Below are positions 17,027 to 26,381 of a stretch of DNA of 64,000 nucleotides, piece by piece. The notes under the pieces are model-generated. The model was given only the letters and a program-made list of their open reading frames with translations. It searched no databases and was not told the origin of the DNA. Both the position numbers and the translations under genes were made by a program. Position 1 is the first letter of the stretch. Each line of letters opens with the position of its first letter. Origin of the DNA: Candidatus Hydrothermarchaeum profundi (GTDB lineage: Archaea; Hydrothermarchaeota; Hydrothermarchaeia; Hydrothermarchaeales; Hydrothermarchaeaceae); contig MTMF02000009.1 of the NCBI GenBank assembly GCA_002011125.2, positions 210,332 to 274,331 of the forward strand. The letters run 5' to 3'.

Positions 17027-18121
17027 TTAAAACGTTTTTGGACTGGAAGGGAGATAAGGATAATCCTCCTTAATCATTTCCTCCTCCCTGACCAGATGGA
17101 AATTTTCCTTCAACATATTTTTTTCAGGAACACTCATGCAAAGCTTGGATATGCTACTGTAGTCTAATTGCTCTGCAGCTTTAATCATCGCTTCAACCTG
17201 AGTATAATCGTGCTCAATTATGGTTTTGGTAATCAAACCCAGGCCTCTATAAAAGTCCATGGCTACAATTCCCTCTCTGTATTCCCTCTTTATGTCTTCA
17301 TCGAAATTGTACTTATCTGCAATTTTTGATTTAAGCTCCTCGTTTACCAGGTCATCACAAAAATAGGGGACCCACTGTGCCATATGCTTAGTGATATGTT
17401 CCCTCTGTAGCTTTAAATACTGAAGGGCCAGTTCTTTGTCTCCCCTCTTCCATGCCTTAAGCTCGTCGTCACACAGCCTAAACATAAATTCTATCTCGAT
17501 TTTTATATCGTCAGGAGGATCATTTCCAAATCTCAGGGCAACATTATAAGATGCCATCCTGTAGAGGTCTTTAACTTCCTGGGTGGAATCCCCCATTGTC
17601 TGCTTTTCACTAAGATAAATGCTTTCATAACAGCAAACCCACGGCATTAGTCCATCGTAGAACACCATTAAATACTCTCCAGAGAGATCATCGGCTAGCT
17701 TTTTGACTTTTGCGCCTCTAAACCTCTCAACAAACTTAGAGATGAGATTTAGTCCTTCCTCTACCCGACTATCATTATAAATGCTGCATGCATCTCTTAT
17801 TTTCTCAGAAAAGGTTCCACTCAGTATATCCTTTACAAGCTCTAAAGAGGGATCAGTAAAGCTCCTGAATAATTGAAAATATATTTCCCTCCTTTTTTTT
17901 AAAAGCTTTACATATTCTTCCGGAGAATTCGGAATTTGTGGAACATGAGAAAAGTTAGGTTCCCTTCCCCGAATCAAATCATGCCATTCATCTTCATCGC
18001 TTACCAACATTGACTTAACCCAAAAAAGATAGCCATGTTTTTTATTCAATTTTTCCCATTTTTTACGCAGATCTGGATCTAACCAAGCTTTCACTTTTAC
18101 TGTGCTTCTATCCTTTTTCAT
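17027..18121 (-). CDS. TorD-family chaperone for molybdoenzymes (long form)
   Basis: All-helical cytoplasmic chaperone that helps cofactor insertion into complex iron-sulfur molybdoenzymes. At 364 residues it is much longer than usual TorD/DmsD proteins (about 200-220). The TorD part (about 85-310) shows PWVCCYESIYLSEKQTMGD and the PYFCDD motif near the end. The extra N-terminal 75 residues (KVKAWLDPDLRKKWEKLNKK) are charged and of unknown role. It belongs to the gene block of the cytoplasmic Mo oxidoreductase, directly after a small zinc ribbon. Confidence 0.82.
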   Translation of the reverse strand: MKKDRSTVKVKAWLDPDLRKKWEKLNKKHGYLFWVKSMLVSDEDEWHDLIRGREPNFSHVPQIPNSPEEYVKLLKKRREIYFQLFRSFTDPSLELVKDILSGTFSEKIRDACSIYNDSRVEEGLNLISKFVERFRGAKVKKLADDLSGEYLMVFYDGLMPWVCCYESIYLSEKQTMGDSTQEVKDLYRMASYNVALRFGNDPPDDIKIEIEFMFRLCDDELKAWKRGDKELALQYLKLQREHITKHMAQWVPYFCDDLVNEELKSKIADKYNFDEDIKREYREGIVAMDFYRGLGLITKTIIEHDYTQVEAMIKAAEQLDYSSISKLCMSVPEKNMLKENFHLVREEEMIKEDYPYLPSSPKTF

Positions 18122-18151
18122 CTCAAATCCTCCAAAAGAAAATCATTATAT

Positions 18152-18298
18152 TTAAAACCGTGGTTTCCGTGGACCATGAGTCACAGGTTTAACCAATTTG
18201 TTAATACTTCTCCTGCCGCACTCAGGGCACCCGTAGGTTTCCCACTCTTCTTTAACAAATCTGGTGCCACATCCACTACAACTATACCAGACAGACAC
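18152..18298 (-). CDS. Small zinc-ribbon protein (48 aa)
   Basis: Too short for routine gene calling, but well supported. It uses a GTG start at 18298, with AGGAGGTGA ending six bases upstream, inside the end of the preceding Fe-S gene. It has two paired-cysteine knuckles (CSGCG and CPECG) about 20 residues apart, as in rubredoxin-like zinc ribbons, and a basic C terminus. Its place between the Fe-S subunit and TorD suggests a role in assembly of the Mo enzyme, but no family is recognised. Confidence 0.7.
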   Translation of the reverse strand: MSVWYSCSGCGTRFVKEEWETYGCPECGRRSINKLVKPVTHGPRKPRF

Positions 18299-18304
18299 CC
18301 ACGC

Positions 18305-19144
18305 TCACCTCCTAACCTTTTTAACCCGGCTTAAGGCAGGCCTCCATCCCTTTTCCAATATAGGCACAGGGAAATCTTTAGGAATAGCGTAGAACACGTG
18401 GCCTATTCTCTCGATAATTCTCACCTTAGCCATCTCGCCAATATAGTTTTTCAAGTCTTCAAAGCGTCCAAATACCATACAACTCGTAGCACATTTCGTG
18501 GAACAAGCCGACCACATGCCATTATATTCAATTCTGGTGATAGGTTTCCTTTCTGCGAGTTTCTTTCCAGACAGTGGATTACCCTCCTCATCTACCAAGC
18601 GTCCTTTTTTGTCCCTTTTTATTCTGCCAATTTCATCATAAACTACGCTGTGAAGTTTGCCACCCCCCTCCAGAACATACCTGTAAATGTGTTTAATTTC
18701 CTCCTCGGTATAAGTCTTAGTGTAATCGACCCTTCTCATGCAAAAATCGCACTTAAAGACCCTCCCATATCTACTATCCCATTGCATAGCCCCAAAGGGG
18801 CATGCCTGCATACAACGCTTACATCCTATACAAGCAGGGGTATCCACATATACGATCCCATCTTTGGTTCTTCTCTTAACTGCATTCGTAGGACATGCTT
18901 CGAGACAAGGAGCAGGGTCACAGTGATAACAAAGCATTGGAATATAAAGCGTCTTAATCCTACCGTTAGATCTCACAGGTCCTACTTGCATCACCCGAAT
19001 CCATCTTGGTCCCATGGGTATATCATTCTCAAGCTTACAGTGTACCTCGCAACTAAAACAGCCTATGCATTTTTTTAAATCAATAAACATTACAATGTCA
19101 TTTGATGAAAGTTCTTTTTGGGGGGCCTCTGCCATTAATTCCAT
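18305..19144 (-). CDS. Four-cluster Fe-S subunit of the Mo oxidoreductase (paralogue with insertion)
   Basis: Electron-transfer subunit of the DmsB/PsrB/NrfC type, 279 residues, no signal peptide. Four cysteine groups are visible: CIGCFSCEVHC, CYHCDPAPCLEAC, CIGCKRCMQAC, and CDFC with CSTKCATSC. Compared with its upstream paralogue, about 65 charged residues (YTKTYTEEEIKHIY... to ERKPITRIEY) are inserted before the last cysteine group. A 44-base tract is identical to the paralogue. It presumably passes electrons between the Mo subunit and a partner; no membrane anchor lies in the block. Confidence 0.9.
   Translation of the reverse strand: MELMAEAPQKELSSNDIVMFIDLKKCIGCFSCEVHCKLENDIPMGPRWIRVMQVGPVRSNGRIKTLYIPMLCYHCDPAPCLEACPTNAVKRRTKDGIVYVDTPACIGCKRCMQACPFGAMQWDSRYGRVFKCDFCMRRVDYTKTYTEEEIKHIYRYVLEGGGKLHSVVYDEIGRIKRDKKGRLVDEEGNPLSGKKLAERKPITRIEYNGMWSACSTKCATSCMVFGRFEDLKNYIGEMAKVRIIERIGHVFYAIPKDFPVPILEKGWRPALSRVKKVRR
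18783..18826. repeat. 44-base tract identical to 19832-19875
   Basis: This stretch inside one Fe-S subunit gene is identical to 19832-19875 in its paralogue. It codes for the GCKRCMQACPFGAMQ region. Beyond it the genes diverge quickly. Recent gene conversion or strong constraint at the DNA level would both explain it. Confidence 0.85.
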
Positions 19145-19146
19145 TT

Positions 19147-19422
19147 TTATTTCTCCTTTACCTTAGGTTTCAATTTTTCATATGGAATGATCTCACGTTT
19201 TTCCGGATATGCCCATGAAGGGCTGATAAGAGTATTTTCTTCATCTCTTGCAAAGAAAGCACTTCCAAGTCTCCAAGCATTTTCCTCTCTTATAACCGTA
19301 GTTGCATATTTCCATTGTTTTCCCGGCTTCAAAATTATTTTCTGTAATTCCCTCTGTACCATGCCCATTACTTCAATTTTAGTACCGGGTATAAACCTAG
19401 AGGAAGATTTTTTTCTAGGCAT
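19147..19422 (-). CDS. Small satellite protein related to the tail of the Fe-S subunit
   Basis: A 91-residue basic protein with no cysteines. Its C-terminal half (RLGSAFFARDEENTLISPSWAYPEKREIIP) lines up with the C-terminal extension of the upstream Fe-S subunit (KLASVFLGGMGNDTLVCPAWAFPEKNFFIP). The protein thus looks like a detached version of that extension, perhaps a small structural subunit of the complex. It starts two bases upstream of the next Fe-S gene's ribosome site region and is clearly in the same operon. Function unknown. Confidence 0.6.
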   Translation of the reverse strand: MPRKKSSSRFIPGTKIEVMGMVQRELQKIILKPGKQWKYATTVIREENAWRLGSAFFARDEENTLISPSWAYPEKREIIPYEKLKPKVKEK

Positions 19423-19494
19423 TTAGACTCACATCAAACTTAAAATAAAAAATAAATAGGAAGAAGAGTTTCTTCCCATTTTCAGTTAAGCAAC

Positions 19495-20292
19495 CTATTT
19501 TTTAGCCTCGACCTTAAGCTTCACTGCAGGTGTGATTTTTGTTACCTTCTCAACTAAAGCTCCAGGTTTCCTCCTTATCCTTGGGATAAAGAAATTCTTC
19601 TCAGGAAACGCCCACGCTGGACAAACAAGCGTATCATTTCCCATGCCGCCTAGAAACACTGAGGCCAGCTTTCTCGCCGTCCATTCCCTAAAGTACGTCA
19701 TGATATCATCAGGGTTACCAACATAGATACAGTGCGTAGCACATTTCGTAGCGCATGCCGGCTGCAAACCACGATCTATTCTGTCTATGCAATAGTCGCA
19801 TTTTATAACCTTATTAGTCCTGCTATCCCACTGCATAGCCCCAAAGGGGCATGCCTGCATACAACGCTTACATCCAATGCATTTCTCACTATCCACGTAC
19901 ACTATACCATCCTTAGCTCTTTTAATAAGAGCTCCAGTAGGGCAGGATTCCACACAAGCTGCATGACCGCACATGAAGCAATTCATTGGATAATAGATTG
20001 TCTTAAGATGTCTTCCTACTCTCTTAGGTCCTATCTGCATTACACGCATCCTTCTAGGACCCATTGGATCATCGTGTTCAAGTTTACAGTGCGTTTCACA
20101 ACTGAAGCACCCTATACATCTCCTTAGATCTACGAAAAATGTTATATGATCCGGGATTATACCCCATCTATCCGCAGCTTGCACGTTCCAATAGTTCATC
20201 GCCTCCTTTCTCTCATTGGCATACCTGCCATTTTCAGGAGCCAGGTTCAACAGCTTATCTTTCAGTGTTAGTCTTTCAGACTGATTGCTCAT
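19495..20292 (-). CDS. Four-cluster Fe-S subunit of the Mo oxidoreductase
   Basis: Cytoplasmic electron-transfer subunit of about 265 residues. It has four [4Fe-4S] cysteine groups (CIGCFSCETHC, CFMCGHAACVESC, CIGCKRCMQAC, CDYC with CATKCATHC), an N-terminal 40-residue extension, and a C-terminal tail with PAWAFPEK. The second ATG (20292) is chosen because GGAGG lies eight bases before it; longer starts would overlap the upstream gene. It ends with TAG, followed by GTT GCT TAA, so read-through would add only three residues. Confidence 0.9.
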   Translation of the reverse strand: MSNQSERLTLKDKLLNLAPENGRYANERKEAMNYWNVQAADRWGIIPDHITFFVDLRRCIGCFSCETHCKLEHDDPMGPRRMRVMQIGPKRVGRHLKTIYYPMNCFMCGHAACVESCPTGALIKRAKDGIVYVDSEKCIGCKRCMQACPFGAMQWDSRTNKVIKCDYCIDRIDRGLQPACATKCATHCIYVGNPDDIMTYFREWTARKLASVFLGGMGNDTLVCPAWAFPEKNFFIPRIRRKPGALVEKVTKITPAVKLKVEAKK

Positions 20293-20305
20293 TTTCATCG
20301 CCTCC

Positions 20306-22756
20306 TCACTTCGTCTCCCATTTCTCTCTTGGTACGCCCTTATAATATATCGCGGAGCCCTTCTCTGCAAACCTCATATAATGTCCTATAGTAACCGTGT
20401 CATCCTTGTCAGGGGATATATAATGTTCTGGACCTTTGCCTATGCTTTTCAAGAACTCCTTTACTTTCTCAACAGCATCATCCGGATCTTGGTCAGGGCG
20501 GTAAACTCTCACTAGATTGCATTTGTATTGCACTTGAGTATAAAATGGGTCTTTAATTGTGTCGTCTATCAGTTCGTTAACGTTTTGATACGGATAAAAC
20601 GGCTGATATTTGTCAAATCCCTCAGGCATCCAACAAGATGCCTCATCTACCATCTCATTGACCCATGCAACAGCGTATACTTTGCCATGGTCATTTTCAG
20701 CGATAACTAAATCACCGTCCTTTATCCCCAGCGTCTTCGCTGTGGAAGTATTGATGTTTATTATCATATGAGTCTCTAGTTCTGATGTCCACGGCCACCA
20801 ATGCCCCATTTCATGGAAGTGGGCGACGAGTCTTCCAGTTGTCAAATTTAGTGGATATCTCTCCCATACGTCTGGCCTTGACACTGGGGTGCAGCTCGCT
20901 TCAATGTGCATTGGAAGCGGATTGAAGCCAAGTTGCTCTAAAGCCTCTGAGTAAAATTCTACTTTACCTGTAGGAGTTGGGAATCTTTTATCTGTCCCTG
21001 GATAGTTTACTCCCTCCTTATACATTATCCACTGAGCGCCTCTGATAGTGGCTTCTGGATCAGAGTACATCATGGCCTCGTCCTTTGTCTCTGCCGGCCA
21101 CATGACTCCTCCCTTCGGGGACTTCTCAGGATCCATACTATCCATCGTAATACCTGCCACAAAGCTCTCCTGAGAATGGAACCAGTCCTGACAAACACGC
21201 TCGTCTATAATTGTCTGCTCTTTATCCTTCCACCAGCTTTTACCATCTGGTGCATAATAGGCCTCGGCGAACTCAAATCTCTTAGCTAAGCCAGCCCAAA
21301 AATCTATATCGGCTCTGCATTCCCAGTTTCTCGGTATAACTTGGTTATGCCACTGGCAATGCCTATTATTTCCATGATGCACCACTCCCTCATGCTCTAA
21401 GAAGCTTGTTATCGGGAAAGTGGCATGCATCCAGCTTCCAGTCTCATTTGGTGTGAAGGAGATATGCACCCCACAATAAAGGTTTTTCATAAACTCCCTT
21501 ACCTTATTGTTGTTAGGCCATTGGAGTATGTGATTACCATTCCAAATAAGACCTTTTATTGGATATGGCTTTCCTGTGTATCCGGGATTAATCATGCATG
21601 CCGATGCTGTATCCCCCCATGGTATGATTTTATCAGCCAATATGGGCTCCTTTATCTTTTGGATATACGGCCCTAAGTCTTTACCAGCACTTAACACTGG
21701 TCTACAATTATGTAGCCAGTTCCAGCCCCCTCCTTTTACTCCAACATTACCTGTGATAGCCACTAGGAACTGATATCCTCTATTAGCTTGGGCTGCAGGA
21801 TATTGCTGTGCCGTTCCTAAACAGCCTGTGAAGTGAGTCCTGCGTGGATAGGCGATTTTCTCTGCTGCAAGCCTAATGTCCTCGGCAGGTACCCATGTGA
21901 TATTTTCTGCTTTCTCAGGCGTATAACCTTTCACGGACTCGGCGAACTTATCGAAGCCCACCGTCCATCTATCAATAAAATCGTGATCTATCCCATCTAT
22001 CTCATGTATTAAAACATTCGCCAAAGTTAAAGTGAGATAAGAGTCCGTTGATGGTCTAATTCTTAACGCTAGATCCGCTTTTGCCATCGAGGCATTAAAC
22101 CGTGGGTCAACACAAATGTAAAATGCTCCATTCTTATCTTGCGCCTCAAGATACCATTTTTCTGTAATTATCTCCAACGCAGCAGCATTAGACCCTGCCT
22201 GAAATATTGTATCACTGTTCATAGCATCTTGACAGGGGTTCATGAGCCTTAGAAACTCTTTAGCTCCAAAAACATACTGACCAATAGCCCCAGGACTCTC
22301 GCAACAAAGGGGGCCCTGACCATATACATTCGGTGTACCGTACATTGCAAGAAACCTTGCTCCTCCTAGCTTATTTCCATAACTGCTTCTACCTGTTCTA
22401 TGGCATCCAACAGTGTGTGCTCCCCATTTTTCTCTAATATATTTCAGTCTGTCTGCTACAAAATCCAGCGCTTCATCCCATGTTGCCCTTTTGAATTTTC
22501 CATTTACATTGTCCTCCCTAATCGCAGGATATTTATATCGAAGAGGGTTATAGGCATGCTGTATTTGAGCAGATCCCTTACAACAAAGTGAACCGTAATT
22601 TTGTGGATGTTCTTCATCCCCCCAAATGTCAACTATACGATTATCTTTAATGAAAATTTTCATGCCACAGCCGCTTTCACACATGTTATCGCAAGTCGTG
22701 TAACGGATAGTATCATAGTCTCTTATAGATTCCTGCGCCTGTTTTAAAAAAACCAC
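20306..22756 (-). CDS. Cytoplasmic molybdopterin oxidoreductase, catalytic subunit
   Basis: DMSO-reductase-superfamily enzyme of 816 residues that binds two pyranopterins and Mo or W. The N-terminal Fe-S motif is CDNMCESGC with LCCKG. A Cys pair in GPLCCESPG stands where the metal ligand usually lies, so a cysteine ligand is likely. There is no Tat signal, so it should stay in the cytoplasm. The GTG at 22756 is chosen because GGAGGTGA precedes it. The family includes thiosulfate/polysulfide reductases and acetylene hydratase-like enzymes; the substrate is unknown. Two Fe-S subunits, a 91-aa protein, a zinc ribbon and TorD follow. Confidence 0.88.
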   Translation of the reverse strand: MVFLKQAQESIRDYDTIRYTTCDNMCESGCGMKIFIKDNRIVDIWGDEEHPQNYGSLCCKGSAQIQHAYNPLRYKYPAIREDNVNGKFKRATWDEALDFVADRLKYIREKWGAHTVGCHRTGRSSYGNKLGGARFLAMYGTPNVYGQGPLCCESPGAIGQYVFGAKEFLRLMNPCQDAMNSDTIFQAGSNAAALEIITEKWYLEAQDKNGAFYICVDPRFNASMAKADLALRIRPSTDSYLTLTLANVLIHEIDGIDHDFIDRWTVGFDKFAESVKGYTPEKAENITWVPAEDIRLAAEKIAYPRRTHFTGCLGTAQQYPAAQANRGYQFLVAITGNVGVKGGGWNWLHNCRPVLSAGKDLGPYIQKIKEPILADKIIPWGDTASACMINPGYTGKPYPIKGLIWNGNHILQWPNNNKVREFMKNLYCGVHISFTPNETGSWMHATFPITSFLEHEGVVHHGNNRHCQWHNQVIPRNWECRADIDFWAGLAKRFEFAEAYYAPDGKSWWKDKEQTIIDERVCQDWFHSQESFVAGITMDSMDPEKSPKGGVMWPAETKDEAMMYSDPEATIRGAQWIMYKEGVNYPGTDKRFPTPTGKVEFYSEALEQLGFNPLPMHIEASCTPVSRPDVWERYPLNLTTGRLVAHFHEMGHWWPWTSELETHMIININTSTAKTLGIKDGDLVIAENDHGKVYAVAWVNEMVDEASCWMPEGFDKYQPFYPYQNVNELIDDTIKDPFYTQVQYKCNLVRVYRPDQDPDDAVEKVKEFLKSIGKGPEHYISPDKDDTVTIGHYMRFAEKGSAIYYKGVPREKWETK

Positions 22757-22824
22757 GTTTTCACCTCCAAGTAGGTATAGATGCACCAGAACTTACAGTG
22801 CGATATAGGAAAGAGTAGAAATAA

Positions 22825-22840
22825 TTGTATAAATAACTTT
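22825..22840 (-). promoter_or_regulatory. TATA-like promoter element of the Mo oxidoreductase operon
   Basis: On the minus strand a run reading AGTTATTTATACAATT lies about 70-85 bases upstream of the GTG start. It is the best TATA-like element in the spacer between this operon and the divergent mobA gene. This placement would leave a leader of around 45 bases carrying the GGAGGTGA site. The call rests on base composition and spacing only. Confidence 0.4.
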
Positions 22841-22947
22841 ACTCAAATATGGATTTGCTCACATAAATGCACAACTGTCGATAGATTATTCGAAAAAATA
22901 GATAGAGTATAAGTAAGATTAAAATTAAAAAAGAGGTGGGAAGAACA

Positions 22948-23556
22948 TTGCAAATTTCATGCATAATAGTTGCTGGCGGAAAAAGTAGTAGGATGGGTTA
23001 CGACAAAAAGTTTATTGAGCTTAATGGGTCTATCTTTCTAGAGTATGCTATTAGGGCAGCCGAGAAGATAGCAGATGAGATAATAATTGTGGTAGGTTCT
23101 AACACACAAAAAGATGAAACCCGTAGGTTTACTCATCTTAAGATTGCAGTTGATAAAGAGCTTAATAGAGGCCCAGTAATGGGTATCCTCACAGGACTGG
23201 AAAACTGTAGCCACAATTACGCTGCTGTAATGCCGGTAGATACTCCCCTTATCAACCCTGAGATCTATAAGTACATGATTTCGTTGTCCCATAGCTTTGA
23301 TGCGGTTATCCCTAAAGATGGTGAACATATAGAACCGATGCATGCGATTTATCATGTAAAAACAATGACTACTGCCTGTAAAAAAGCGTTGAAAAAGGGG
23401 GAAGAATCTGCCTATTTAACCGTGAAATATCTTAAGAAAGTTATGTTCGTTCCGGTAGAAGAACTAAGAAAATTTGACGAAAATTTAATGACTTTCCGCA
23501 GCGTTAATACACCGGAGGATGTAAAGAAGCTTAAAGAAATGTTAAAAGGACGTTAA
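22948..23556 (+). CDS. mobA: Molybdenum cofactor guanylyltransferase MobA
   Basis: Adds GMP to molybdopterin to make the guanine dinucleotide cofactor used by DMSO-reductase-family enzymes. It has the nucleotidyltransferase signature VAGGKSSRMGYDKKF near the N terminus and PVDTPLINPEIY for the metal/NTP site, with family-typical length (about 200). The TTG at 22948 is favoured because GAGGTG lies nine bases upstream; a GTG at 22936 would add four residues. The moeA gene follows after one base. It lies divergently beside the Mo oxidoreductase it would serve. Confidence 0.92.
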   Translation: MQISCIIVAGGKSSRMGYDKKFIELNGSIFLEYAIRAAEKIADEIIIVVGSNTQKDETRRFTHLKIAVDKELNRGPVMGILTGLENCSHNYAAVMPVDTPLINPEIYKYMISLSHSFDAVIPKDGEHIEPMHAIYHVKTMTTACKKALKKGEESAYLTVKYLKKVMFVPVEELRKFDENLMTFRSVNTPEDVKKLKEMLKGR

Positions 23557-23557
23557 A

Positions 23558-24799
23558 ATGGATGTTAGAACCAGAGGTTTTTATAGGAGAACTCCTGTAG
23601 ATGAAGCCCTAAATATCCTGCTCAAAAGAGTTTCCCCTATAGGGCAAGAATTTATCGATATAAGCGTAGCGGTAGGCAGAGTATTGGGGGAAGACTTAAC
23701 CGCTAAGGAAGATATACCTCCATTCGATAGAGCTGCAATGGATGGATATGCAGTTAAGGGCGAGAATACTTTTGGTGCTTCACAGACGAATCCCATTTAT
23801 TTTAAGGTAATAGGAGAAGCCAGTATTGGAAAGCTCTCTAAACTAGAAGTTAGAGAATTTGAAGCGGTGCGGATAATGACGGGCTCTCCTATGCCTAAAG
23901 GAGCTAATGCTGTTGTTATGTTCGAGCATACAAACGAGTTAGACGGGGAAATTGAAGTACTAAAGCCAGTGCCTCCGGGTAAAAATGTATCTCGCAAAGG
24001 AGAGGATGTAAAAAAAGGTGGAACTCTACTTAAGAAAGGCAGAGTACTTAAACCTCAAGATGTGGGAATGTTAGCTGCTCTAGGGATGAACCAGGTAAAA
24101 GTTCAAAAGAAACCGAGCGTATCCATCATATCTAGTGGAGACGAGCTTACTCCGCCTGGGGAGACGCTTCAAGAGGGAAAGATATACGATATTAACAGTT
24201 ACTCCCTAGCATCATATGTGAAGAAGTTAGGCGGAATACCATATATTTTCGGAATTGTGAGAGATAAAGAAAAAGATATCTCTAATGCTATATTGAAGTC
24301 ACTGCAACACGATATGATTATAATCAGCGGATCTACTTCGGTGGGTAAGAGAGATATAGTGCCAAAAATTGTTTCAGAGATGGGTAAGATACTAGTTCAC
24401 GGTGTAGCTATTCGCCCAGGTGAACCTACAGGGTTTGGTATTATATCGGATAAAATAGTTTTTATGCTCCCCGGCTATCCCGTCGCAGCTATAGTTGGAT
24501 TTGAAACATTTGTTAGACCTGCTCTGCAAAAGATGCAAGGAACTGAGCTTAAAAGCCCTTACCCTAAGATAAAAGCATATCTAAGCCGGAAGATATCATC
24601 AGAACTGGGGAGAAGAGACTTTGCAAGAGTCCGCATATGGAAAGAAGGAGATAAACTTATAGCAGAACCTGTTAGGACAAAAGGGTCAGGCATAATCTCA
24701 AGTTTGGTAAAAGCGGATGGGTTCATTATCGTGCCTGAGAATACAGAAGGATTGGAGAAAGGAACAGAAATAGAGGTGAACTTGTTCGATAGGTATTGA
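23558..24799 (+). CDS. moeA: Molybdopterin molybdenumtransferase MoeA
   Basis: Inserts molybdate (or tungstate) into adenylated molybdopterin. The 413-residue protein has the family order: N-terminal PPFDRAAMDGYA, MTGSPMPKGANAVVM, the MogA-like domain with SGDELTPPG and SGSTSVGKRD, then GYPVAAIVGFETFVRPAL and a C-terminal beta-barrel (PVRTKGSGIISSL). It is co-transcribed with mobA. A second, longer MoeA lies at 33.5 kb; archaea often carry two, possibly split between Mo and W. Confidence 0.96.
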   Translation: MDVRTRGFYRRTPVDEALNILLKRVSPIGQEFIDISVAVGRVLGEDLTAKEDIPPFDRAAMDGYAVKGENTFGASQTNPIYFKVIGEASIGKLSKLEVREFEAVRIMTGSPMPKGANAVVMFEHTNELDGEIEVLKPVPPGKNVSRKGEDVKKGGTLLKKGRVLKPQDVGMLAALGMNQVKVQKKPSVSIISSGDELTPPGETLQEGKIYDINSYSLASYVKKLGGIPYIFGIVRDKEKDISNAILKSLQHDMIIISGSTSVGKRDIVPKIVSEMGKILVHGVAIRPGEPTGFGIISDKIVFMLPGYPVAAIVGFETFVRPALQKMQGTELKSPYPKIKAYLSRKISSELGRRDFARVRIWKEGDKLIAEPVRTKGSGIISSLVKADGFIIVPENTEGLEKGTEIEVNLFDRY

Positions 24800-24877
24800 A
24801 TTTCTTACCACAATTTTTTCTAAAGTTAAGCGTCGTTAAGTTTTGCGCAAAATATAAAATCAGAAAGGAGTGTTAAA

Positions 24878-25096
24878 ATGAAAGAACAAGTAGCTGAGGT
24901 TATTAGGCGCATAAGGCCAAACTTGCAGGCAGATGGTGGCGACATCGAATTAATAGATGTAAAGGATGGCGTCGTGAAAGTTAAGCTGACTGGAGCTTGT
25001 GGTAGCTGCCCAATGTCTCAGTTGACATTGAAACTGGGAGTAGAGGCAGCTATTAAAGAAAACGTGCCTGGAGTTGAAAGAGTAGAAACCGTTTAA
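24878..25096 (+). CDS. NifU-like Fe-S scaffold protein
   Basis: A 72-residue protein matching only the C-terminal Nfu domain of iron-sulfur scaffolds. It has [17 protein letters not shown] and the paired cysteines CGSCPMSQ that hold a transferable cluster. Its supply role fits the many Fe-S enzymes around it. GAAAGGAGTG precedes the ATG. The stop codon overlaps the convergent aminotransferase gene by four bases. Confidence 0.93.
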   Translation: MKEQVAEVIRRIRPNLQADGGDIELIDVKDGVVKVKLTGACGSCPMSQLTLKLGVEAAIKENVPGVERVETV

Positions 25097-26376
25097 GTAT
25101 ACTTCTTTAGAGATTTATCCAGAGAGCTTATAGCACATTCAACCTGCTCTTTAGTAATTACAAGGGGAGGTTGGAATCTGAGAGTGCAGTTGTAGTAGCC
25201 TCCTTTACCTATCAAAATTCCGTCTTCCCTCATTTTATTCTTAACCTTATCAGCAAGATCAACTAAAGGCTTTTTTGTATGTTGCTCCGCTAGCTCAACG
25301 CCTATCATCAGCCCTTTACCTCTCACATCACCAACAACAGGATATTTTTCCTTCAGTTCTAGTAGTTCATTTTTAAAAAACTCACCGATTTTTTTGGAAT
25401 TTTCTATTAACCCGTCTTCCTTAAGTGCTTTTATGTTACCGAGAGCAGCAGCGCAAGAAACCGGATTTCCACCAAATGTCGACAGATGGTCTCCTGACTC
25501 AAAGGCATCTGCAATTTCCTCCTTCGCTATAAAGGCGCCTAAGGGTAAACCTCCAGCGATACCTTTTGCGAGGGGCATTATATCAGGCTTTAGATCCCAT
25601 ATTTCAGATGCAAACATCCTGCCACATCTACCAAAGCCTGTTTGAACTTCATCCACTATAAAAAGAGAATCATTCTCTTTGAGAATCTCGTGAATAATCC
25701 TAAAGTACTCTCCATCCGGGGGGTGGATTATCCCTCCTTCTCCTAAAACTGGTTCAATAAACATTCCAGCAACATCTCCGCTTGAAGTTGTGCCGATTAT
25801 TCTCTCCAAGGACCTAGCACACTCTAGATCGCATTCAGGATATTCTAACCGATATTTACACCTAAAACAATAAGGAGCATCGGCATAGGTTACCCCAGTT
25901 AAAAAGGGACCCATTTTATTCTTATATTTTTTCTGTCCTGTTAGAGTTAACGCACCAAAGGTCCTCCCATGAAAGGAATACGTCAAAGAAATGAACTCCT
26001 TTTTCCCAGTATATTTCCTAGCAAGTTTCATTGCTCCTTCAACTGCCTCTGCTCCGCTGTTGGAGAAAAATGATTTTTTTAGTCCCTCTGGAGTGATCTC
26101 TGCAAGTTTCTCTGCCAGTTCTCCAACAGTCTGCAGGTAATACACATAGGAGCAACAGTGGAGATGTTTCTCTAGCTGTTTCTTAATTGCCTCAATTACA
26201 TGAGGATTCCGATGGCCAACATTAATCACGGATAATCCAGAAAAACAGTCAATATAAGTCCTCCCCTCAGTATCTTTTATAGTAGCCCCTTCGGCAGACT
26301 CTACTACAAAGGGATCCATTCCCTTAGATATAGGCATTATAAACTCTTCATACTGCTTTATGGTCTCCATATCCAT
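25093..26376 (-). CDS. Class III PLP-dependent aminotransferase
   Basis: Moves an amino group from an omega-amino or branched substrate to 2-oxoacid, about 427 residues. Visible are [41 protein letters not shown] and the PLP lysine in [14 protein letters not shown]. The Cys-rich insert [17 protein letters not shown] is typical of one branch of the family often named 4-aminobutyrate or acetylornithine aminotransferase. The ATG at 26376 (or 26370) sits right after the ferredoxin stop. It is the last gene of the mtbC-AOR-ferredoxin operon, where it could yield an aldehyde for the oxidoreductase. Confidence 0.9.
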   Translation of the reverse strand: MDMETIKQYEEFIMPISKGMDPFVVESAEGATIKDTEGRTYIDCFSGLSVINVGHRNPHVIEAIKKQLEKHLHCCSYVYYLQTVGELAEKLAEITPEGLKKSFFSNSGAEAVEGAMKLARKYTGKKEFISLTYSFHGRTFGALTLTGQKKYKNKMGPFLTGVTYADAPYCFRCKYRLEYPECDLECARSLERIIGTTSSGDVAGMFIEPVLGEGGIIHPPDGEYFRIIHEILKENDSLFIVDEVQTGFGRCGRMFASEIWDLKPDIMPLAKGIAGGLPLGAFIAKEEIADAFESGDHLSTFGGNPVSCAAALGNIKALKEDGLIENSKKIGEFFKNELLELKEKYPVVGDVRGKGLMIGVELAEQHTKKPLVDLADKVKNKMREDGILIGKGGYYNCTLRFQPPLVITKEQVECAISSLDKSLKKYT

Positions 26377-26381
26377 CACCC

